Shown here in pieces: positions 16,389-25,458 of a stretch of 64,000 bases of DNA. A program made the position numbers and the translations under genes. Numbering within the stretch: the stretch's first letter is position 1; every line of letters starts with the position of its first letter. Where the stretch lies: the NCBI GenBank assembly GCA_016710335.1, contig JADJXQ010000026.1, positions 1 through 64,000 on the forward strand. Reading direction: 5' to 3'. A model generated the notes under the pieces. It had not been told where the DNA came from. It did no database searches and saw only the letters and a list, made by a program, of their open reading frames with translations. The DNA comes from Rhodospirillales bacterium. Its GTDB lineage: Bacteria; Pseudomonadota; Alphaproteobacteria; Rhodospirillales; Defluviicoccaceae.

Positions 16389-17585
16389 TCAGCCGACGGC
16401 GTTCAATCTCTCGAAGCCCGCGGAGAGATCGGCGATGAGGTCGGCTGGATCCTCCAACCCGCAGTGCAGACGGAGGCAAGGGCCTCGGCCGGTCGAGCGT
16501 GTTGCGGTGCGCGCCGTCGACAGGTCGAACGGGATGATCAGGCTCTCGTAGCCGCCCCAGCTGTACCCCATGGCGAACAGCTCCATATGGTCGAGCATGG
16601 CGGCTACGGCATCGGCGCCGCAAGGGCGGAGCTCGATCGACAGCAGCCCGTTGGCGCCGGAGAAATCCCGCTTCCAGATGTCATGGCCGGGCGTGTCGGT
16701 CCGCGCCGGGTGCAGGACCCGCGCCACCTCCGGCCGATCGGCCAGCCAGTCCGCGACGGCGAGCGCCGTCTCCGCATGGCGGCGGAGGCGCACCGCGACG
16801 GTGCGGAGGCCCCGCAGCGCCAGATAGCAGTCGTCCGGTCCTGCCGCCGTCCCCAGCAGCGACGTCATCCGCTTGACCCTCGGGAACATCGCGTCCGTCG
16901 TCGTGATGACGCCCAGCATCGCATCCGAGTGGCCGACGATATACTTGGTGGCGGCCTGGACCGACACGTCCACCCCGTGCGCGAACGGCTTGAAGGTCAC
17001 GCCGGCGCTCCAGGTGTTGTCCAGAATCGCAACGACTCCTCGGGCATGCGCCGCCTCCGTCGCCGCTGCAACGTCCTGCACCTCATAGGTCAGCGAGCCG
17101 GGCGACTCCATGTACAGCACCCGGGTCTCGGGCCGGAACAGCGGCCCGATGTCGGCGCACGGATCGAAATAGGTGACCGCAATCCCGTACTTGGCCAACA
17201 CCGTGTCGCAGAAGCGGCGGGTCGGGAAGTAGACGGTGTCCGCGACCAGCACATGATCGCCGCGACCGAGAAAGGCGAGCAGGGCGGTGGTGACGGCAGA
17301 GAGTCCCGAGGGCATGGCGATGCTGCGCGCGCCGCCCTCGAGCGCCGCGACCGCCTCTTCCAGAGCGAACGTCGTCGGCGTTCCGCGGCGGCCGTAGCGG
17401 GTGCCGTCATAGGGGGTGGCGTCGGCGTGCCGGAGCGCCGCCACGGTTGGGTAGACGATGGTAGAGGCGTGGTAGACGGGGGGATTGACGATGCCGTGAT
17501 TGGCGAACGGGTTCCGCCCGACCGCCGTCAGGAGGGTGTCGATCGATACATCCGTATCCGCATCATCGCTCGACCGGCGTGTCAT
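16389..17585 (-). CDS. metC: cystathionine beta-lyase, PLP-dependent
   Basis: A 398-residue Cys/Met-metabolism PLP enzyme. The Schiff-base lysine is in AATKYIVGHSDAML (about residue 215). The cofactor-binding YGRRGTPT and SGLSAVTTALLAF are also seen, and the end is MGYSWGGYESLIIPF. The short loop and SWGGYESL favour cystathionine beta-lyase over gamma-synthase, but a gamma-lyase role is possible. The ATG at 17585 overlaps the end of the upstream sulfurtransferase by 23 bases, so the two are translationally coupled in a cysK-sseA-metC sulfur operon. Confidence 0.85.
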   Translation of the reverse strand: MTRRSSDDADTDVSIDTLLTAVGRNPFANHGIVNPPVYHASTIVYPTVAALRHADATPYDGTRYGRRGTPTTFALEEAVAALEGGARSIAMPSGLSAVTTALLAFLGRGDHVLVADTVYFPTRRFCDTVLAKYGIAVTYFDPCADIGPLFRPETRVLYMESPGSLTYEVQDVAAATEAAHARGVVAILDNTWSAGVTFKPFAHGVDVSVQAATKYIVGHSDAMLGVITTTDAMFPRVKRMTSLLGTAAGPDDCYLALRGLRTVAVRLRRHAETALAVADWLADRPEVARVLHPARTDTPGHDIWKRDFSGANGLLSIELRPCGADAVAAMLDHMELFAMGYSWGGYESLIIPFDLSTARTATRSTGRGPCLRLHCGLEDPADLIADLSAGFERLNAVG

Positions 17586-18474
17586 CGCGATTGCCCCATT
17601 CCGCCCATGAACCGTCGTAGACCGCGGCGTTGCGGTTGCCAAGAAGATAGGCAGCCAGCGCCGTGGTGCAGGCGGTGACGCCGGAACCGCAGGTGCCCAC
17701 CAACGGTTGCCGCCAGTCGACCCCTGCCCGCCGGAACACGTCGGCAAGTTCCACCGCAGGCCGCCATACCCCGTGCCGCTCGGCGTCGACGAAGCTGGCG
17801 AACGGGATGTTGACGCTGCCGGGAATGTGGCCGCACTGGCGCGCCGGCCGCGGCTCCGGGTCTACGCCGCGGAATCGCCCGGCCGGGCGGTTGTCCACGA
17901 TCTGCTCCTGCGCGTCCCTGCGTCGGCCCTCCACAGTGGCCAACATGTCATCGATGCTGCGGACCAGTTCCGGACGGAAGCCGGCTTCGTAGCGGGCGCG
18001 GCGCGGCACCGCCGGCTGGTCGCTGACCGGGCGGTTGCTGCTCAGGGGCCGGCCCTCGGCCTGCCATTTGGGAAGGCCGCCGTCGAGGACGCCGACGGCG
18101 CGGTGCCCAAACACCCGGAATGTCCACCACACCCGGGGCGCCGCCATCGACCCCGGCGCATCGTAAGCGATCACCATGGTTTCGTTGCCGATGCCGAGGC
18201 CGGCCGCGATGGACGCGAAGCGCTCCGCCGGCGGCAGCATGTGGGGCAGGGGCGAGGTCTCGTCGCGGATGCCGTCGACGTCGAAGAACGCCGCGCCGGG
18301 GATGTGGCAGCGCCGGAACTCTTCCCGGGGTTCACGGCCGGCGCCCGGCACGTGGAAGCTCCCGTCCAGCACCCGCACGCGCGGATCATCGAGATGCGCG
18401 GCGAGCCACTCGGTGCTCACCAGCGGGCCGGGCAGGCCAGCGCTCGCTGGAGCGGACGTGCGCGAGTCGGTCAT
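17563..18474 (-). CDS. sseA: 3-mercaptopyruvate sulfurtransferase
   Basis: A 303-residue tandem rhodanese protein. The inactive N-terminal rhodanese domain lies at about residues 15-145 and the catalytic one at 170-295, with the active-site loop GTCGSGVTAC. CGSGVTA is the mercaptopyruvate-sulfurtransferase form rather than the CRKGVTA of thiosulfate sulfurtransferase. The start codon directly abuts the cysK stop, and its end overlaps metC, placing it in a sulfur-amino-acid operon. The likely role is transfer of sulfur from mercaptopyruvate to thiols or cyanide. Confidence 0.87.
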   Translation of the reverse strand: MTDSRTSAPASAGLPGPLVSTEWLAAHLDDPRVRVLDGSFHVPGAGREPREEFRRCHIPGAAFFDVDGIRDETSPLPHMLPPAERFASIAAGLGIGNETMVIAYDAPGSMAAPRVWWTFRVFGHRAVGVLDGGLPKWQAEGRPLSSNRPVSDQPAVPRRARYEAGFRPELVRSIDDMLATVEGRRRDAQEQIVDNRPAGRFRGVDPEPRPARQCGHIPGSVNIPFASFVDAERHGVWRPAVELADVFRRAGVDWRQPLVGTCGSGVTACTTALAAYLLGNRNAAVYDGSWAEWGNRDDTPVER

Positions 18475-19476
18475 CTACGCAAGCCAATCGGGGACAGGCA
18501 GGCCCTTGGAGCGAAGGAAGGCCGGATTGAACATCCTGCTCTGGTAGCGGGTGCCGAAGTCGCAGAGGACGGTGACGATGGTGTGTCCCGGGCCCAGGTC
18601 GTAAGCGAGGCGGATGGCCCCGGCGACGTTGACCCCGCTCGACGGGCCGAGGCACAGCCCTTCGTGCTTCAGCAGGTCGAACGCGACGGACAGCGATTCC
18701 GCGTCGGGAATGCGGTAGGCGCGGTCCACCTTGGCGCCCTCCAGATTGGCGGTGATCCGGCCCTGGCCGATGCCCTCGGTGATCGATTCCCCCTCCGCCT
18801 TCAGCTCCCCGTGTGTGTAGTAGTGATAGAGGGCCGCGCCCGGCGGATCGGCGAGGCCGATGACGACGTTCGGGTTGCGCTCCTTGAGAGCGATGCCGAC
18901 CCCCGCCAAGGTTCCGCCGGTGCCGACAGCGCAGATGAAGGCGTCGACCCTGCCATCGGTCTGCCGCCAGATCTCCGGCCCGGTGGTCTCGATGTGCCCC
19001 TGGCGGTTGGCGACGTTGTCGAACTGATTGGCCCAGATGGCGCCGTGCGGCTCCCTCGTCGCCAGCTCTTCTGCGAGGCGCCCGGACACCTTGACGTAAT
19101 TGTTGGCATCCCGGTACGGCACCGCCGGCACCTCGCGAACCTCGGCGCCGCAGAGCCGCAGCATGTCTTTCTTTTCCTGGCTCTGGGTTTCGGGGATGAC
19201 GATCACCGTCCGGTAGCCGCGGGCGTTGGCGACCAGCGCCAGGCCGATGCCGGTGTTGCCGGCCGTCCCTTCGACGATGACCCGTCCTGGCTTCAGGAGC
19301 CCGCGGGCTTCGGCGTCGCGAACGATGAACAATGCCGCCCGGTCCTTGACCGAACCGCCCGGGTTCAGGAACTCTGCCTTGCCGAGGATATCGCAGCCGG
19401 TCTCCGCCGAAGCGCGGCGCAGACGAATCAACGGCGTGTTCCCGATGCTGTCTACGAAACCGTTGCGGACGTCCAT
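18475..19476 (-). CDS. cysK: cysteine synthase A (O-acetylserine sulfhydrylase)
   Basis: A 333-residue PLP enzyme that makes cysteine from O-acetylserine and sulfide. The start ATG at 19476 gives MDVRNGFVDSIGNTPLIRL, the usual family beginning; a GTG 18 bases upstream is less likely. The PLP lysine is in NPGGSVKDRAA, the substrate loop is GTAGNTGIGLA, and the phosphate loop is VGTGGTLAG. The TAG stop is immediately followed by the sseA ATG. First gene of the operon. Confidence 0.9.
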   Translation of the reverse strand: MDVRNGFVDSIGNTPLIRLRRASAETGCDILGKAEFLNPGGSVKDRAALFIVRDAEARGLLKPGRVIVEGTAGNTGIGLALVANARGYRTVIVIPETQSQEKKDMLRLCGAEVREVPAVPYRDANNYVKVSGRLAEELATREPHGAIWANQFDNVANRQGHIETTGPEIWRQTDGRVDAFICAVGTGGTLAGVGIALKERNPNVVIGLADPPGAALYHYYTHGELKAEGESITEGIGQGRITANLEGAKVDRAYRIPDAESLSVAFDLLKHEGLCLGPSSGVNVAGAIRLAYDLGPGHTIVTVLCDFGTRYQSRMFNPAFLRSKGLPVPDWLA

Positions 19477-19524
19477 GCGTATGATCCGATCCACTCGATC
19501 TTTGCTGCGGTAGTTCGATTAGGC

Positions 19525-19547
19525 CGACGGATCGGGCTCATCCGTCG
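19525..19547. promoter_or_regulatory. inverted repeat upstream of cysK
   Basis: CGACGGAT (19525-19532) and ATCCGTCG (19540-19547) form a perfect 8-base inverted repeat around 7 bases, about 50 bases upstream of the cysK start and 200 bases before the NHL gene. It could be an operator or a small hairpin. No T-run accompanies it. Confidence 0.35.
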
Positions 19548-19747
19548 CCACCGAGCCACGTGCGGCTGGACTGTAACCAGCGCCGCGGGTGCAATCAAGT
19601 TGCAGTCCCGGCCTCGGCGCATGGCCCGAGCGGCTGCATCCATGGGCAGTACAACATATCAGGCGTGCTCGTAACGATGGACAAGATCGTGCCAAGGGAT
19701 TATCCACCTGACGCGATCCCCGCGCCAACCATGGAGCACGCTGCGGA

Positions 19748-20950
19748 ATGTCCACCTTCGGGTTCAGAAAGAAGACATTGGTGATTGCCGGCACGCTGAT
19801 GCTGGTGATCGGATTTGCCAGCCTCGCCATTGCCTATCAATTCCGCAGCGATTTGCGGCGGGAATACAACAGGCTGATCGTCTACAGGCCGATGTCCCCC
19901 GACAAGCTGGGGGACGGCGGTCCGGCGTCGCAGATGATCCTGTTTCACACCGGCGGCATCACCCAGGACGAGCAGGGCAACGTCTACATCACGGACCGCG
20001 GCGCGACTGCGTCTACCCGGCCGTTCCAGGGCTCGATCCTCTGGAAGATCGATCCGCAAGGCATTGCTCACGCGATCGCGGGCAGTGGTCATCAGGGAAA
20101 AGCCGCCGGCGGGGGCCGCGCGCTCGAGACGGACATCACGTCGGGCGAAGGACTGGCCCTCGATGCGGAGGGCCGGCCGGTGTTTCCCGATCATCGCAGC
20201 GACGTCGTGTTGCGCGTCGAGCCGACGGGCCACTTGAGCCGCATCGCCGGCACCGGCGAGAAGGGCTACGCGGGTGACGGCGGCCCCGCCGTCGACGCCA
20301 AGTTCGATCGCCCCTATGACGTTGCATACGATTCGAAGGGCAACCTCTACGTGGTCGACGAGGGCAACCACGTCATCCGCCGCATCGACGCCGACGGCAT
20401 CGTGACCACCGTCGCCGGCAATGGCACGGCCGGCTACAGCGGCGATGGCGGTCCCGCGACGCAGGCCCAATTGAACGAGCCCTACAACATCGCTTTCGAC
20501 GCCCAGGACCGCATGGTGATCGGCGACAGCGCCAACAATGTCATCCGCCGGATCGACGAGAACGGCATCATCACGACCATCGCCGGCACGGGGCAACAGG
20601 GCTACTCCGGCGACGGAGGCCCCGCGACCGAGGCGACGCTGAACCTGCCGCAGGCGGTGAGGTTCGCTGCCGACGGGCGTCTTCTGGTGGCCGACGAGCA
20701 CAACCACGCCATCCGCGCCATCGACGCCGACGGCACCATCACGACCCTGATCGGGAACGGCACAGCCGGCCGCACAACGGAAGGCACGGCGGCGAAGGAG
20801 GCCCAACTGAACGATCCCGAGGGCATGATCCTCCGCCCGGATGGCTCCATGCTGATCCTCGACGCCCGCAATTTCCGGGTGCTGGCCGTCGATCCCGCGG
20901 GCACGGTGCACACCTTCGCCGGCCGCGGATCCGCCCCCAACCACCCCTAG
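19748..20950 (+). CDS. NHL-repeat beta-propeller protein, membrane-anchored
   Basis: A 400-residue protein. The N-terminal helix (residues 9-31, VIAGTLMLVIGFASLAIAY) serves as an uncleaved anchor or signal, and the rest faces the periplasm. Five or six NHL blades follow, each of the form GDGGPAxxA...P..VA.D..GNLYVVDEGNHVIRRID...G.ITTVAGNG. Such propellers bind proteins or ligands and seldom act as enzymes; the partner is unknown. It stands alone, divergent from the cysteine operon. Confidence 0.85.
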   Translation: MSTFGFRKKTLVIAGTLMLVIGFASLAIAYQFRSDLRREYNRLIVYRPMSPDKLGDGGPASQMILFHTGGITQDEQGNVYITDRGATASTRPFQGSILWKIDPQGIAHAIAGSGHQGKAAGGGRALETDITSGEGLALDAEGRPVFPDHRSDVVLRVEPTGHLSRIAGTGEKGYAGDGGPAVDAKFDRPYDVAYDSKGNLYVVDEGNHVIRRIDADGIVTTVAGNGTAGYSGDGGPATQAQLNEPYNIAFDAQDRMVIGDSANNVIRRIDENGIITTIAGTGQQGYSGDGGPATEATLNLPQAVRFAADGRLLVADEHNHAIRAIDADGTITTLIGNGTAGRTTEGTAAKEAQLNDPEGMILRPDGSMLILDARNFRVLAVDPAGTVHTFAGRGSAPNHP

Positions 20951-20956
20951 CACCAC

Positions 20957-21065
20957 CAGTGCACGGACCCATTCGAGAGACTCAGTCGAATCGGTCTAGA
21001 GCGCACGAGAGTCGAGAGGTTACGTGCAGCAATGGTGCATTCTTTTAATGCGCCGCTGCACGAGC
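20957..21065 (+). repeat. dispersed palindromic repeat, copy 1 (MITE/REP-like)
   Basis: About 109 bases that match a second copy at 42536-42635. The best-conserved core is GTGCAGCAATGGTGCATTCT. Both copies start with AGTGCAC-GACCCATTCG and end with CCGCTGCAC. Copy 1 is more decayed: its internal and terminal inverted repeats are imperfect. It lies between the convergent NHL and Nudix genes. Confidence 0.8.
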
Positions 21066-21080
21066 GGGGCGGCAGCCGCG

Positions 21081-21716
21081 CTAAGGCCACATCGCGCGCA
21101 GGCGTTCGCGGTTGGCCTGCAGCCAGTAGAGGGCGACGGCGGCGGTGGCGTTGGGGAAGCGGCCGTCGGCGAGCCAGCGGAACGCCTCGTCGGTTGGCAC
21201 GACCACGACCCGGATGTCTTCATGTTCGTAGGTGAGGCCAAATGTGCCGCCGGCGTCGGTCGCATCGACCCGTCCGCAGTAGATGGTGATCGTCTCGCTC
21301 GTGCATCCGGGGCTGGCGAGGATGCGGCAGGCGAACACCATGTCCTGGACCTCCAGACCGGCCTCCTCGATCGCTTCGCGGCGCGCCACGTCCTCCGGCG
21401 TCTCGCCTTCGTCGATGATCCCGGCGACCACCTCCAGCAGCCACGGTGACATGCCGGCGGCGATGTCGATCGACTGCGCCGCCGCGTAGGCGCCGGGGCG
21501 AAACTGCTCGATCAGCACCACCTCGTCGCGCACCGGATCGTAGAGGATGACGGCGACGGCATGGCCGCGCTCCAACACCTCGCGCACCATCGGCTCGCTC
21601 CAGCCGCCGGCGAACAGCCGGTGCCGCAGTCGATAGCGGTCCATCCGGAAATAGCCGCGGAACGGCGTCTCCCGCTCGATCACCTCGACATCGTCACGGC
21701 TCATGCCATCGTTCAT
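21081..21716 (-). CDS. Nudix hydrolase, ADP-ribose pyrophosphatase type
   Basis: A 211-residue hydrolase. The complete Nudix box is GIIDEGETPEDVARREAIEEAG (Gx5Ex7REUxEExGU), placed after the ADP-ribose-type segment VVLIEQFRPGAY. It ends with a 40-residue helical tail. The likely reaction is cleavage of ADP-ribose to AMP and ribose-5-phosphate, as in NudF. Start: the ATG at 21716 has AGGAG 7 bases upstream; a TTG just before it is unlikely. It is divergent from proS. Confidence 0.85.
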   Translation of the reverse strand: MNDGMSRDDVEVIERETPFRGYFRMDRYRLRHRLFAGGWSEPMVREVLERGHAVAVILYDPVRDEVVLIEQFRPGAYAAAQSIDIAAGMSPWLLEVVAGIIDEGETPEDVARREAIEEAGLEVQDMVFACRILASPGCTSETITIYCGRVDATDAGGTFGLTYEHEDIRVVVVPTDEAFRWLADGRFPNATAAVALYWLQANRERLRAMWP

Positions 21717-21840
21717 CAAGCACTCCTAGACTGCGAGCCGACGCCGCACCCGGCGGCAGCGCCATTGCGACCCGGCCGGTCATGACCTAAAACCCTCGAC
21801 GAGACAAGCACCTCTCCCTGCGCCAGAGGATCGTCCGAAC

Positions 21841-23151
21841 ATGCGGCTCTCCACCTACTTCCTGCCGACCCTCAAGGAGACGCCGGCGGAGGCCCAGATC
21901 GTCTCCCATCGCCTGATGCTGCGCGCCGGCATGATCCGCCAGGCATCGGCCGGAATCTACTCGTGGCTGCCGCTGGGGTTGCGGGTGCTGAACAACATCG
22001 GGGCCATCGTCCGCGAGGAACAGGACCGCATCGGCTGTCAGGAAATGCTCATGCCGACCCTGCAATCGGCCGAGCTGTGGCGGGAGAGCGGCCGCTACGA
22101 TGACTACGGCCCGGAGATGCTGCGCATCACCGACCGCCAGGAACGCGACCTGCTCTACGGCCCCACCAACGAGGAGCAGATCACCGACATCGTCCGCGGC
22201 ACGGTCCGTAGCTACCGTCAGCTGCCGAAGCTGCTCTACCACATCCAGTGGAAGTTCCGGGACGAGATCCGCCCCCGCTTCGGCGTCATGCGCGGTCGCG
22301 AATTCCTTATGAAGGACGCGTACTCGTTCGACCTGGACGCGGCTGCCGCCCGCCGCTCCTATAACAAGTTCTTCGTCTCCTATCTCCGCACCTTCGCTCG
22401 CCTCGGCCTCAAGGCGATCCCGATGCGGGCCGACACAGGACCGATCGGCGGCGACCTGAGCCACGAGTTCGTCATCGTCGCCGACACCGGCGAGAGCGAG
22501 ATCGCTTGTCATCGCGACTTCCTGGAGATGGACTGGGCCGGCGCCGACATCGATATGGAGGGCGACCTGCAGCCCATCGTCGACGGCTTCACGTCAAAGT
22601 ACGCGGCGACCGACGAAGAGCGGGATGCGGAGCGCGAACGGGCTCTTGGCGACGCTTTGGCCACCGGGCGCGGCATCGAGGTGGGGCACATCTTCTACTT
22701 CGGCACCAAGTACTCGAAGCCGCTGGGCGCCGCCGTTTTGGGACCGAATGGCGAGGAGGTGGTGCCGGAAATGGGCTCCTACGGCATCGGCGTCTCCCGC
22801 CTGGTCGGCGCCATCATCGAGGCGTCCCACGACGACGCCGGCATCGTCTGGCCGGAGAGCGTGGCGCCGTTCCGTGTCGGCCTGATCAACCTCAAGGCCG
22901 ACGACCCCGGGTGCGGCGAGCACTGCGAGAGCCTCTATCGGACACTCACCGCCCGCGGCGTCGACGTGCTCTATGACGACCGTGCCGAGCGTCCGGGGGT
23001 CAAGTTCGCCGAGATGGACCTGATCGGCCTGCCGTGGCAGCTCGTCGTCGGCCCCCGCGGACTCAAGGCCGGCACCGTGGAGCTGAAGCGCCGCGCCGGC
23101 GGCGAGCGCCACGAACTCACCCCCGACGCCGCCCTTCAGCAGTTCGGCTAG
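21841..23151 (+). CDS. proS: prolyl-tRNA synthetase, short alphaproteobacterial form
   Basis: A 436-residue class II aminoacyl-tRNA synthetase charging tRNA-Pro. Motif 1 region LMLRAGMIRQASAGIYSWLPLG, motif 2 KFRDEIRPRFGVMRGREFLMKDAYSF and motif 3 GSYGIGVSRLVGA are all present, followed by the C-terminal anticodon-binding domain. The roughly 180-residue editing insertion of the E. coli type is absent, as is normal for alphaproteobacteria. It is followed after 10 bases by the lol genes. Confidence 0.95.
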   Translation: MRLSTYFLPTLKETPAEAQIVSHRLMLRAGMIRQASAGIYSWLPLGLRVLNNIGAIVREEQDRIGCQEMLMPTLQSAELWRESGRYDDYGPEMLRITDRQERDLLYGPTNEEQITDIVRGTVRSYRQLPKLLYHIQWKFRDEIRPRFGVMRGREFLMKDAYSFDLDAAAARRSYNKFFVSYLRTFARLGLKAIPMRADTGPIGGDLSHEFVIVADTGESEIACHRDFLEMDWAGADIDMEGDLQPIVDGFTSKYAATDEERDAERERALGDALATGRGIEVGHIFYFGTKYSKPLGAAVLGPNGEEVVPEMGSYGIGVSRLVGAIIEASHDDAGIVWPESVAPFRVGLINLKADDPGCGEHCESLYRTLTARGVDVLYDDRAERPGVKFAEMDLIGLPWQLVVGPRGLKAGTVELKRRAGGERHELTPDAALQQFG

Positions 23152-23161
23152 GACCGGCGCG

Positions 23162-24406
23162 GTGTTCTCCGCCTTCGAATGGATGGTCGCGGTGCGCTAC
23201 CTGCGCTCCCGCCGGCGGGAAGGGTTCATCTCGGTCATCGCCTGGTTCTCTCTGCTGGGCATTGCCTTGGGGGTCGGCACCCTGATCGTGGTGATGGCGG
23301 TGATGAACGGCTTTCGCCAGGAACTGCTGTCCCGCATCCTCGGCCTCAACGGTCACCTCAGCGTCCTCGCGCAGCCGGCCGGCATCGCCGATTACGACGT
23401 ACTGGCGGGCCGCATCATCGGGCTGCCGGGGGTGATCGCCGTCAATCCGCTGGTGCAGGGGCAGGTGATGATCACCGCCGCCGGGCAGGCGCGCGGCGCT
23501 CTGGTGCGGGGTGTCCGCCGCCACGATATCGAGGAGCGGGACCTGCTCGCCGACAAGATCACCCCCGGTGCCCTCGACGCACTCGAGCGCGGGGAGGGAG
23601 TCATCCTCGGCAGCCGCCTCGCCGAGAATCTCGGAGTCATCGCCGGCGACGAGGTGACGCTGATCTCGCCCCAGGGCCGCACCACCGCGCTCGGCACGGT
23701 GCCGCGGGTGCGCCGCTACAAGGTCGCCGGCACTTTCCAGATCGGCATGTATGAATACGACTCCAACATCCTGTTCGCTCCGCTGGAGGCCGCGCAGACT
23801 TTCTTCCAGATGCCCGGCCGGGTGAGCCACCTGGAGGTGTTCCTCGACGACGCCGACAAGGCGCCGGCGCTGGCGCCGCGTCTCGCCAAGGCGCTCGGGC
23901 CGGAATACAGGATCTACGACTGGCAGCGCGCCAACTCCGGCTACTTCACGGCCTTGCAGGTGGAGCGCAACGTCATGTTCCTGATTTTGACCCTGATCAT
24001 CCTGGTGGCGGCGTTCAATGTCATTTCCAGCATGATCATGCTGGTCAAGGACAAGGGCCGCGACATCGCCATCCTCCGCACCATGGGCGCCACCCGCGGC
24101 ATGATTCTCAGGATATTTCTCATCGCCGGCGCCAGCGTCGGCGTCATCGGCACGGCCGTCGGCTTCGCCGGCGGCGTCGCCTTCGCCGCCAACATCGAGA
24201 CGCTCCGCCAATGGATCGGGGCGCTGACCGGCACCGACCTGTTCTCCGCCGAGATCTATTTCCTGTCGCAACTGCCGGCCGAGATCGACCCGCTCGAGGT
24301 GGCGCTGGTGGTGGCCATGGCCCTCCTCCTGTCGTTCGCCGCCACCCTCTATCCCTCGTGGCGCGCCGCTCGCATCGATCCCGCCGAAGCGCTCCGCTAT
24401 GAATAG
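23162..24406 (+). CDS. lolC: lipoprotein-releasing ABC transporter permease (LolC/LolE family)
   Basis: A 414-residue inner-membrane protein. One N-terminal helix (VIAWFSLLGIALGVGTLIVVMAVMNGF), a large periplasmic domain (residues about 50-265) and three C-terminal helices match the LolC/E arrangement. The GTG start at 23162 gives the conserved MFSAFEWMVAVRYLRSRR. A single LolC/E-type permease here fits alphaproteobacteria, which often use one permease as a homodimer. It overlaps the LolD start by 8 bases. Confidence 0.92.
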   Translation: MFSAFEWMVAVRYLRSRRREGFISVIAWFSLLGIALGVGTLIVVMAVMNGFRQELLSRILGLNGHLSVLAQPAGIADYDVLAGRIIGLPGVIAVNPLVQGQVMITAAGQARGALVRGVRRHDIEERDLLADKITPGALDALERGEGVILGSRLAENLGVIAGDEVTLISPQGRTTALGTVPRVRRYKVAGTFQIGMYEYDSNILFAPLEAAQTFFQMPGRVSHLEVFLDDADKAPALAPRLAKALGPEYRIYDWQRANSGYFTALQVERNVMFLILTLIILVAAFNVISSMIMLVKDKGRDIAILRTMGATRGMILRIFLIAGASVGVIGTAVGFAGGVAFAANIETLRQWIGALTGTDLFSAEIYFLSQLPAEIDPLEVALVVAMALLLSFAATLYPSWRAARIDPAEALRYE

Positions 24407-25091
24407 GCCCGCGAGCGATCCGGCGTTCCGCCTCGACGGCGTGGTGCGCACCTACCGCCAGGGGCAGACGCGGCTGGAGGTGCTGAAGGGCGTCGATCTG
24501 ACGCTCAACGCCGGCGAGGTGGTGGCGCTGGTCGGCCCGTCCGGCGCCGGCAAGTCGACGCTGCTGCACGTCGGCGGCCTGTTGGAGCCTCCCGACGGCG
24601 GCGAGGTTTATATTTCCGGCCAGGCCTGCAACGGCCTCGGCGACGACGCCCGCACCCGCCTGCGGCGGCACAACATCGGCTTCGTCTACCAGTACCACCA
24701 CCTGCTGCCGGAGTTCTCGGCGCTGGAGAACATCGCCATCCCGCAGATCATCGCCGGCGAGGGCAGGGGCAAGGCGCTCGCGCGGGCGCGGGCGCTCCTC
24801 GGCGAACTGGGCCTTGCCGCGCGCGCGAGCCACCGTCCGGCGCGGCTATCCGGCGGCGAGCAGCAGCGGGTCGCAATCGCGCGGGCCATCGCCAACGAAC
24901 CGCGCCTCCTGCTCGCCGATGAGCCGACCGGCAACCTCGATCCCCACACCGCCGACGGCGTATTCACGGTGCTGCTCACCCTGGCGCGCGAGGTCGGCCT
25001 CGCCGCCCTCGTCGCCACCCACAACCCGACCCTCGCCGCCCGCATGGACCGCACCCTCCGCCTCGACGACGGGCATCTGGTCGCCGCGTAG
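24399..25091 (+). CDS. lolD: lipoprotein-releasing ABC transporter ATP-binding protein
   Basis: A 230-residue ABC ATPase. Walker A GPSGAGKST, Q-loop VYQYHHLLPEF, signature LSGGEQQRVAIARA and Walker B LLLADEPTGNLD, then the H-loop ATHN. It powers extraction of lipoproteins from the inner membrane for LolA. Its start lies within the permease gene, so the two are translationally coupled. Confidence 0.93.
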   Translation: MNRPASDPAFRLDGVVRTYRQGQTRLEVLKGVDLTLNAGEVVALVGPSGAGKSTLLHVGGLLEPPDGGEVYISGQACNGLGDDARTRLRRHNIGFVYQYHHLLPEFSALENIAIPQIIAGEGRGKALARARALLGELGLAARASHRPARLSGGEQQRVAIARAIANEPRLLLADEPTGNLDPHTADGVFTVLLTLAREVGLAALVATHNPTLAARMDRTLRLDDGHLVAA

Positions 25092-25458
25092 GGCGGGGTA
25101 CCGAAGCGTAGCCCCCCGCACCGTGCCATCATCATCACGGGAAGCTGAAGCGACGACCCCCGGGCTCACGGCAACGCCAAAAGCGAAGCCGACGCGGCGA
25201 TTGAGCAGCCGACGTAGGCCCGCGAACTGTCCGCGTTCGATCAATCCTCCTGGCAGGAAGCGCAACGCTGCTGGACGACGCAGCGGCTCCTTCAGTTCCA
25301 ATGCCGCAATCGATAATCATTACCGTCTAAGTACTTCTCTGAAATAATTCTTGCAATTGCGTGGCCGATTGGTAACGTCATTTCAAGAGGAAGCATGCGC
25401 GCGCAGGAAAAGACAACTATGCGGCGCGATGGGGCGACAGGAAACGAGGGAGGGTTGC
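25092..25458. other. intergenic region before the RTX gene
   Basis: The 367 bases have no convincing gene. The base composition falls sharply from about 25300 onward (for example the run around 25310-25360 is AT-rich), marking the left edge of a segment unlike the flanking DNA. No tRNA or direct repeat that would mark an attachment site was seen. Confidence 0.5.
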